DNA of 17,623 bases from JAWOJF01 sp046481785 (GTDB lineage Bacteria > Bacteroidota > Ignavibacteria > Ignavibacteriales > Ignavibacteriaceae): the NCBI GenBank assembly GCA_046481785.1, contig JAWOJF010000048.1:1-17623 (forward strand), read 5' to 3'. Numbering within the stretch: the first letter of the stretch is position 1; every line of letters begins with the position of its first letter. Position numbers and translations under genes: made by a program. The notes beneath the pieces are model-generated. The model saw nothing but the letters and a program-made list of their open reading frames with translations, was not told the origin of the DNA and ran no database searches. Positions 13,894 to 17,623 of this stretch are shown in pieces.

Positions 13894-14874
13894 TTAATTT
13901 TTCCTGTTAATAACAAAATTAACAAGTGCTTCAAGGGCAAGTTTACTTTGGGAATCAGGAAATACTTTTAATGATTCAGTTGCTTTCCGGGAGAATGTAT
14001 GTGCGGTTTCAAGCGCATAATTTATTCCATCATTCCTTTTAACAAAGTCTATAACTTCTTTTACTTTCTGCTTATCGCCGCCGTTCTTAATAATTTTTCT
14101 AATATAAGCAGCTTCATCTTTTGCTACTTTATTAAGTGAATATATAAGGGGCAGTGTGATTTTTTTCTCCTTAATATCTCCGCCAACGGGCTTTCCTATA
14201 ACACTGGAACTGCCTTCATAGTCAAGAATATCGTCCCTTATCTGGAAAGCAATACCCAGCGATTCACCAAAATTTTTCATAGCGTTATGATATTCCGGAT
14301 TATCTGAAGCAGACATTGCACCAATCTGGCAGCATGTTTCAAGTAAAGAAGCTGTTTTATCTGAAATTACCCTGAAATAAGTTGATTCATCAATATCAAG
14401 CTTACGGGTTTTTTGTATCTGCAGCAGTTCTCCTTCAGACATTCTTTTTACAGTGCTTGTAATTACCCCAAGGAAATCAAAATCTTTACCATCTATTGCT
14501 ATCATTAACCCGCGCGAAAGGAGATAATCACCCATTAAAACTGCGGCTTTATTTTTAAATACTGCATTTATTGACCAGAATCCCCGTCTTTTATCCGCAT
14601 TATCAACAACATCATCATGTACAAGTGTGGCAGTATGAAGAAGTTCTACAAGAGTTGCACCACGGTAAGTACGTTCATTAATTCCTCCGGAAAGTTTAGC
14701 CGAAAGAAGAACTAAAAGCGGCCTTATTTTTTTTCCTTTTTGTCTTAAAATATACCGGGCAATTAAATCAACCAATTTAATATTGGATTTCATCGAATGT
14801 TTAAACATGTCGTTAAACCGGGATAATTCTGTTTTTATAGGCTGGCTTATTTCTGAGAGTTCGCTTTTTATCAA
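13894..14874 (-). CDS. All-trans polyprenyl diphosphate synthase (long-chain type)
   Basis: This 326-residue trans-isoprenyl synthase condenses isopentenyl diphosphate onto an allylic primer. The first Asp-rich motif is HDDVVDNADKRRG (D87, D88, D91) and the second is IRDDILDYEG (D214, D215, D218), followed by GKPVGGDIKEKKITLPLIY. The fifth residue before the first motif is Ala82 rather than an aromatic, which in this family favours long products such as the octaprenyl or heptaprenyl chains of menaquinone (inference). The start appears to be TTG at 14874, overlapping the tatC stop as TTGA. No SD is visible and the next in-frame Met is residue 23, so translational coupling to tatC is likely. 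It is the last gene of the glyA-tatC unit. Confidence 0.88.
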   Translation of the reverse strand: MIKSELSEISQPIKTELSRFNDMFKHSMKSNIKLVDLIARYILRQKGKKIRPLLVLLSAKLSGGINERTYRGATLVELLHTATLVHDDVVDNADKRRGFWSINAVFKNKAAVLMGDYLLSRGLMIAIDGKDFDFLGVITSTVKRMSEGELLQIQKTRKLDIDESTYFRVISDKTASLLETCCQIGAMSASDNPEYHNAMKNFGESLGIAFQIRDDILDYEGSSSVIGKPVGGDIKEKKITLPLIYSLNKVAKDEAAYIRKIIKNGGDKQKVKEVIDFVKRNDGINYALETAHTFSRKATESLKVFPDSQSKLALEALVNFVINRKN

Positions 14875-15644
14875 GATTTTTTAGCAGATAATTTTGAGAT
14901 AAATATACTTATTTCGTAAAGTAAAACCAATGGTATAGCTAATATCAACTGTGATACCGGATCAGTTCCGGGTGTAAGTACCGCCGCTATAACCATTATT
15001 CCCACAATGGCATGTTTCCTGTATTTCCTCATAAAAGCCGGGCTTAAAATGCCTAATTTTGAAAGAAAAAATGAGATCATGGGTAGTTCAAATATTACTC
15101 CCGCTGCAAGCATAACACTAATAATTATAGACAGATACTCATCTATTGCAAATTCATTGGCAATCTGACTGGAGCCGAATTGTGCGGCAAAACTTAGCGT
15201 TAAAGGGAGCATTATAAAGTATGCAAACGCAATTCCGGATAGAAAACAAAAAGTTGTATAGATAACTATAAGAAAAATATACCGCCGTTCAGTTTTCTTT
15301 AAAGCCGGTGCAATAAACTTCCATAACTGGTAAAATAGATTAGGCAGACTTAATATTATTCCGCCTACAATTGCAACCTGCATATAAACAAAAAGCTGGC
15401 CGAAAGGTTTAAGGTTCTGAAGTTTAGCGCCGGAATCACGTGCCGGTTTAAGTAAAACAACATCAATAATATAATCAATAAAGAACCAGCAGAGAGCAGC
15501 ACCAATTATTAATCCGATTAAAGAATAAATAATTCTCCACCTTAGTTCCTCAAGATGTTCAAGGAATGTCATTTCAGATTCGAACTCTTCCTCTCCTTCA
15601 TCAGCAGAGGATATATCCGGTTTTATTATTTCCTGGTCAGGCAC
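14871..15644 (-). CDS. tatC: Sec-independent protein translocase subunit TatC
   Basis: This 257-residue protein has six predicted membrane helices and is the twin-arginine signal receptor of the Tat pathway in the inner membrane. Diagnostic segments are MTFLEHLEELRWRII (E29, E32, E33, R35) after an acidic cytoplasmic N-terminus, YQLWKFIAPALKKTERRY (about 105-122) with its conserved Glu, and the C-terminal VLTPGTDPVSQ. It lies 5 bases after the glyA stop and overlaps the polyprenyl synthase start by 4 bases, indicating one transcript. No tatA/B gene is within the window. The acidic N-terminal tail (EGEEEFESE) is longer than in E. coli TatC. Confidence 0.95.
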   Translation of the reverse strand: MPDQEIIKPDISSADEGEEEFESEMTFLEHLEELRWRIIYSLIGLIIGAALCWFFIDYIIDVVLLKPARDSGAKLQNLKPFGQLFVYMQVAIVGGIILSLPNLFYQLWKFIAPALKKTERRYIFLIVIYTTFCFLSGIAFAYFIMLPLTLSFAAQFGSSQIANEFAIDEYLSIIISVMLAAGVIFELPMISFFLSKLGILSPAFMRKYRKHAIVGIMVIAAVLTPGTDPVSQLILAIPLVLLYEISIFISKLSAKKS

Positions 15645-15649
15645 AAAAA

Positions 15650-16951
15650 TTAAGCTTCAATTAATTCTGAATATAAAGGGAATCCCGAACAAAGGGATTT
15701 AACGTTTTCTTTTATTTCTTTAAGTTTATTTTCATTTTCGGTATTTGAAACAGCATCATTAATTAGTTGGGCAATAACTTTCATCTCTGCTTCTTTCATT
15801 CCGCGTGTTGTAACTGCCGGCGTACCAATTCTTATACCGCTGGTAACAAAGGGACTTCTCTGGTCAAAGGGAACCATATTTTTATTAACCGTAATTCCTG
15901 CTTTTTCCATAGAAGCATCAGCCTGTTTTCCTGTTACGTTTTTATTGGTTAAATCAATAAGTATAAGATGGTTGTCGGTTCCGCCGGATACAATATCAAA
16001 ACCATATTTTACAAGCTCGGCGGCAAGCGTATTGGCATTACTCTTAACCTGCTGAACATAAGTCTTGAATGAGTCCTGAAGGGCCTCACCAAAAGCAACT
16101 GCTTTGGCCATAATGATATGCATTAATGGTCCGCCCTGTATGCCCGGCATAACCATGCTATCAAACAGCTCAGACATTAATTTGGTCCTGTCGCCTTTAG
16201 GTGTTTTAATCCCGAACGGATTTTCTTTATCCTTTCCAATAAGAATTATGCCGCCTCTTGGGCCGCGTAATGTTTTATGGGTAGTAGAAGTAACAACATC
16301 ACAATATTCCAGCGGATTGTTTAATAATCCTTTTGCAATTAAACCAGCCGGATGGGCCATATCACACATAAGAAGTGCTCCAATAGAATCGGCAATTTCT
16401 CTAAACTTTTTATAATCCCACTCTCTTGAATAAGCGCTGGCACCGGTAATAATAAGTTTTGGTTTTTCTTTTTTTGCCATTTCTGCAATAAGATTATAAT
16501 CCAGCATACCGGTTTCTTTATTTAACGTATAACCAACTGCCTGGTAAAGCTGACCCGAAAAATTAACAGGGGAGCCGTGGGTTAAATGCCCGCCATGAGC
16601 CAGACTGAGCCCCATAAATTTATCACCCGGCTTTAACAGGGTCATAAAAACCGCCATATTAGCCTGCGAACCGCTATGCGGCTGTACGTTTACATATTCG
16701 GCATTAAACAATTTTTTTAATCTGTCTTTGGCAATATTTTCTGCAATATCAACAAATTCACAGCCGGCATAATATCTTTTACCCGGGTAACCTTCGGCAT
16801 ATTTGTTAGTTAAAACCGAACCAGCCGCTTCAAGTACTGCCCGGCTTACGAAGTTTTCGGAAGCTATAAGTTCAAGGTTATCCTGCTGACGCTTTGTTTC
16901 AAGCTGCATTACGTTAAATATTTCAGAGTCTTTTTGTAGGTGATTATACAT
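15650..16951 (-). CDS. glyA: Serine hydroxymethyltransferase
   Basis: This 433-residue PLP enzyme interconverts serine and glycine, loading tetrahydrofolate with a one-carbon unit in the cytoplasm. Landmarks are NLELIASENF near the start, YAEGYPGKRYYAGC, PHSGSQANM, CDMAHPAGL (D197), the cofactor lysine K226 in VTSTTHKTLRGPRGG, and GIRIGTPAVTTRGM near the end. Length is normal for the bacterial enzyme. It is the first gene of a tight unit with tatC and the polyprenyl synthase. The ATG has no strong SD, which is common in this phylum. Confidence 0.97.
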   Translation of the reverse strand: MYNHLQKDSEIFNVMQLETKRQQDNLELIASENFVSRAVLEAAGSVLTNKYAEGYPGKRYYAGCEFVDIAENIAKDRLKKLFNAEYVNVQPHSGSQANMAVFMTLLKPGDKFMGLSLAHGGHLTHGSPVNFSGQLYQAVGYTLNKETGMLDYNLIAEMAKKEKPKLIITGASAYSREWDYKKFREIADSIGALLMCDMAHPAGLIAKGLLNNPLEYCDVVTSTTHKTLRGPRGGIILIGKDKENPFGIKTPKGDRTKLMSELFDSMVMPGIQGGPLMHIIMAKAVAFGEALQDSFKTYVQQVKSNANTLAAELVKYGFDIVSGGTDNHLILIDLTNKNVTGKQADASMEKAGITVNKNMVPFDQRSPFVTSGIRIGTPAVTTRGMKEAEMKVIAQLINDAVSNTENENKLKEIKENVKSLCSGFPLYSELIEA

Positions 16952-17217
16952 TATTTTTAAGGTTATAATTGTTAATAGATTTAATGTGTAAATATGGTAA
17001 ATTTTAGAATATATTAAAAATGTATTGAGAGGGTACTATATTGTACCCAGTGCTGTCCAAAATAAATTGACTTTTCTAAAAATATAAAGAATAATGACTT
17101 ATTTAGAGGATTTATTCGAATAATGAAAATCAATCCCTTCCAACTTGAACGTGAGATACAAAAAATGCTGTCCCCAAAAAAAATAAGCTAGTAAATCATT
17201 ATGGATCGCTTCGCTGA

Positions 17218-17393
17218 GTTCCTTTTTTCTTGATAAAAAAGGAACCAAAAAATCAAGGCTGCAAAAGAAATGCTAAAATTTTGCTCCATTACGCTATGGA
17301 AAATTAACTCGCCCCAGAGCGGGCTCAAACAGAATTTCCCACTTAACGCTTCGTTACGCTAATTTTCTTAACGCATTTCTTTTGATGCCTTGG
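17218..17393. repeat. Large imperfect palindrome with a leading perfect hairpin
   Basis: GTTCCTTTTTT (17218-17228) pairs perfectly with AAAAAAGGAAC (17235-17245). Then 17253-17273 (TCAAGGCTGC plus AAAAGAAATGC) pairs with 17373-17393 (GCATTTCTTTT plus GATGCCTTGG) with about three mismatches, enclosing a 100-base interior that includes GCCC/GGGC around 17310. Text of the form 'GGAACCAAAAAATCAAGG ... GCCTTGGGTCTTC' is familiar from intergenic repeats of Bacteroidota genomes. This is recollection, and only one copy is in the window. Confidence 0.5.
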
Positions 17394-17470
17394 GTCTTCT
17401 TATCTTTTCCTATGTCACACTGTATCCATATAAACTTAACGGTTTTTTAATAAATATGATGCGGTAGCTA

Positions 17471-17530
17471 TCCCAACCCTCCTCAAGGGGGGCAAAGCAA
17501 AGGCCCATCCCAACCTTCCCCAAGGGAAGG
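17471..17530. repeat. Two adjacent related hairpins (TCCCAACCxTCC..CAAGGG type)
   Basis: TCCCAACCCTCCTCAAGGGG (17471-17490) and TCCCAACCTTCCCCAAGGGA (17508-17527) are near-copies 37 bases apart. Each folds to a GC-rich hairpin; the second is perfect (CCTTCCC 17514-17520 with GGGAAGG 17524-17530). This resembles small dispersed palindromes found between genes in Bacteroidota-like genomes. Confidence 0.5.
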
Positions 17531-17569
17531 AGCAGGAAAAAACATGGTGATGATTATTTAAAAATAAAA

Positions 17570-17596
17570 AAGGCGGGAAAAATATTTTCCCGCCTT
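17570..17596 (-). terminator. Intrinsic terminator facing left
   Basis: AAGGCGGGAAAA (17570-17581) pairs perfectly with TTTTCCCGCCTT (17585-17596) over a 3-base loop. Read on the minus strand the hairpin is followed by TTTTTTATTTTT, a strong termination tract. It therefore ends a transcript entering from beyond the right edge; on the plus strand the tail is weaker. Confidence 0.8.
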
Positions 17597-17602
17597 AATA
17601 TT

Positions 17603-17623
17603 TTACTCCGTTTCTTTGAAAGG
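17603..17623 (-). CDS. Possible 3' end of a minus-strand gene (last codons only)
   Basis: Immediately upstream of the leftward terminator, the minus strand reads P-F-K-E-T-E and then TAA at 17605-17603. The 6-base distance from stop codon to hairpin is typical of a real gene end. Six residues cannot identify a product. Confidence 0.3.
   Translation of the reverse strand, partial: PFKETE

Larger units (their letters stand above)
16952..17602. other. Gene-free right-hand spacer with palindromic elements
   Basis: No convincing gene is present. From left to right it holds the glyA promoter region, with the hairpin GGGTAC/GTACCC at 17031-17048. A 22-codon open frame at 17123-17191 (MKINPFQLEREIQKMLSPKK...) may be a remnant. 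A large imperfect palindrome at 17218-17393, two CCCTCC/GGGG-type hairpins at 17471-17530 and the terminator at 17570-17596 follow. The word TGCTGTCC occurs at both 17051 and 17166 and could mark the ends of a decayed insertion. Confidence 0.5.

Noticed and set aside
13881..13906. CAGGAA/TTCCTG hairpin at the end of the polyprenyl synthase gene as a terminator
   Set aside because: Stem is only 6 bp with a 14-base loop and no T-tract follows on the minus strand.

Overview
The window looks like a low-GC member of the Bacteroidota/Ignavibacteriota (FCB) group, most likely an Ignavibacteria-type bacterium. The main evidence is a secreted protein ending in a type A T9SS sorting domain of the 'NYPNPFNP...YDMLGKE...GVYFYK' style. 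Other support comes from an OmpA protein with thrombospondin type 3 repeats, a DUF4954-like protein, A/T-rich intergenic DNA, and several palindromic intergenic repeats of the kind common in this group. This is inference from protein style; no phylogenetic marker was tested.

Layout. Positions 1-58 are GC-rich and encode, on the minus strand, a piece of an ABC-transporter ATPase unlike anything else here, probably a chimeric contig edge. Positions 59-530 hold three tRNA-like units made by tandem duplication: one intact tRNA with anticodon CAT and two damaged copies with a GAT hairpin, followed by copies of a terminator-like hairpin repeat. From 694 to 8960 all genes are on the plus strand: a YD-repeat T9SS cargo protein, an OmpA/TSP3 outer-membrane protein with a clear sigma-70-like promoter, a lipoprotein SGNH (XynE-like) esterase, and a two-gene unit of a DUF4954-like left-handed beta-helix protein plus a SIS-domain phosphosugar protein. 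A tRNA-Ala(GGC) with its own terminator follows, then a repeat-containing spacer, a MATE efflux pump and a small lipoprotein.

From about 11.8 kb to 17 kb the genes are on the minus strand in two groups. An aminotransferase is followed by the fluoride channel gene crcB, and glyA-tatC-polyprenyl synthase forms a tight unit (5-bp gap, then a 4-bp TTGA overlap). The last 650 bases carry no clear gene. They contain two palindromic repeat elements and an intrinsic terminator facing left, which probably ends a minus-strand gene whose last codons lie at the right edge.

How the genes fit together. The left half is mostly cell-envelope and export functions. The glyA-tatC-polyprenyl synthase unit is housekeeping: one-carbon metabolism, Tat export and quinone or lipid-carrier side chains. 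The least understood part is the DUF4954-SIS pair, which suggests an uncharacterised sugar-phosphate or sugar-nucleotide step. I see no defence system, CRISPR array, phage or intact insertion sequence.
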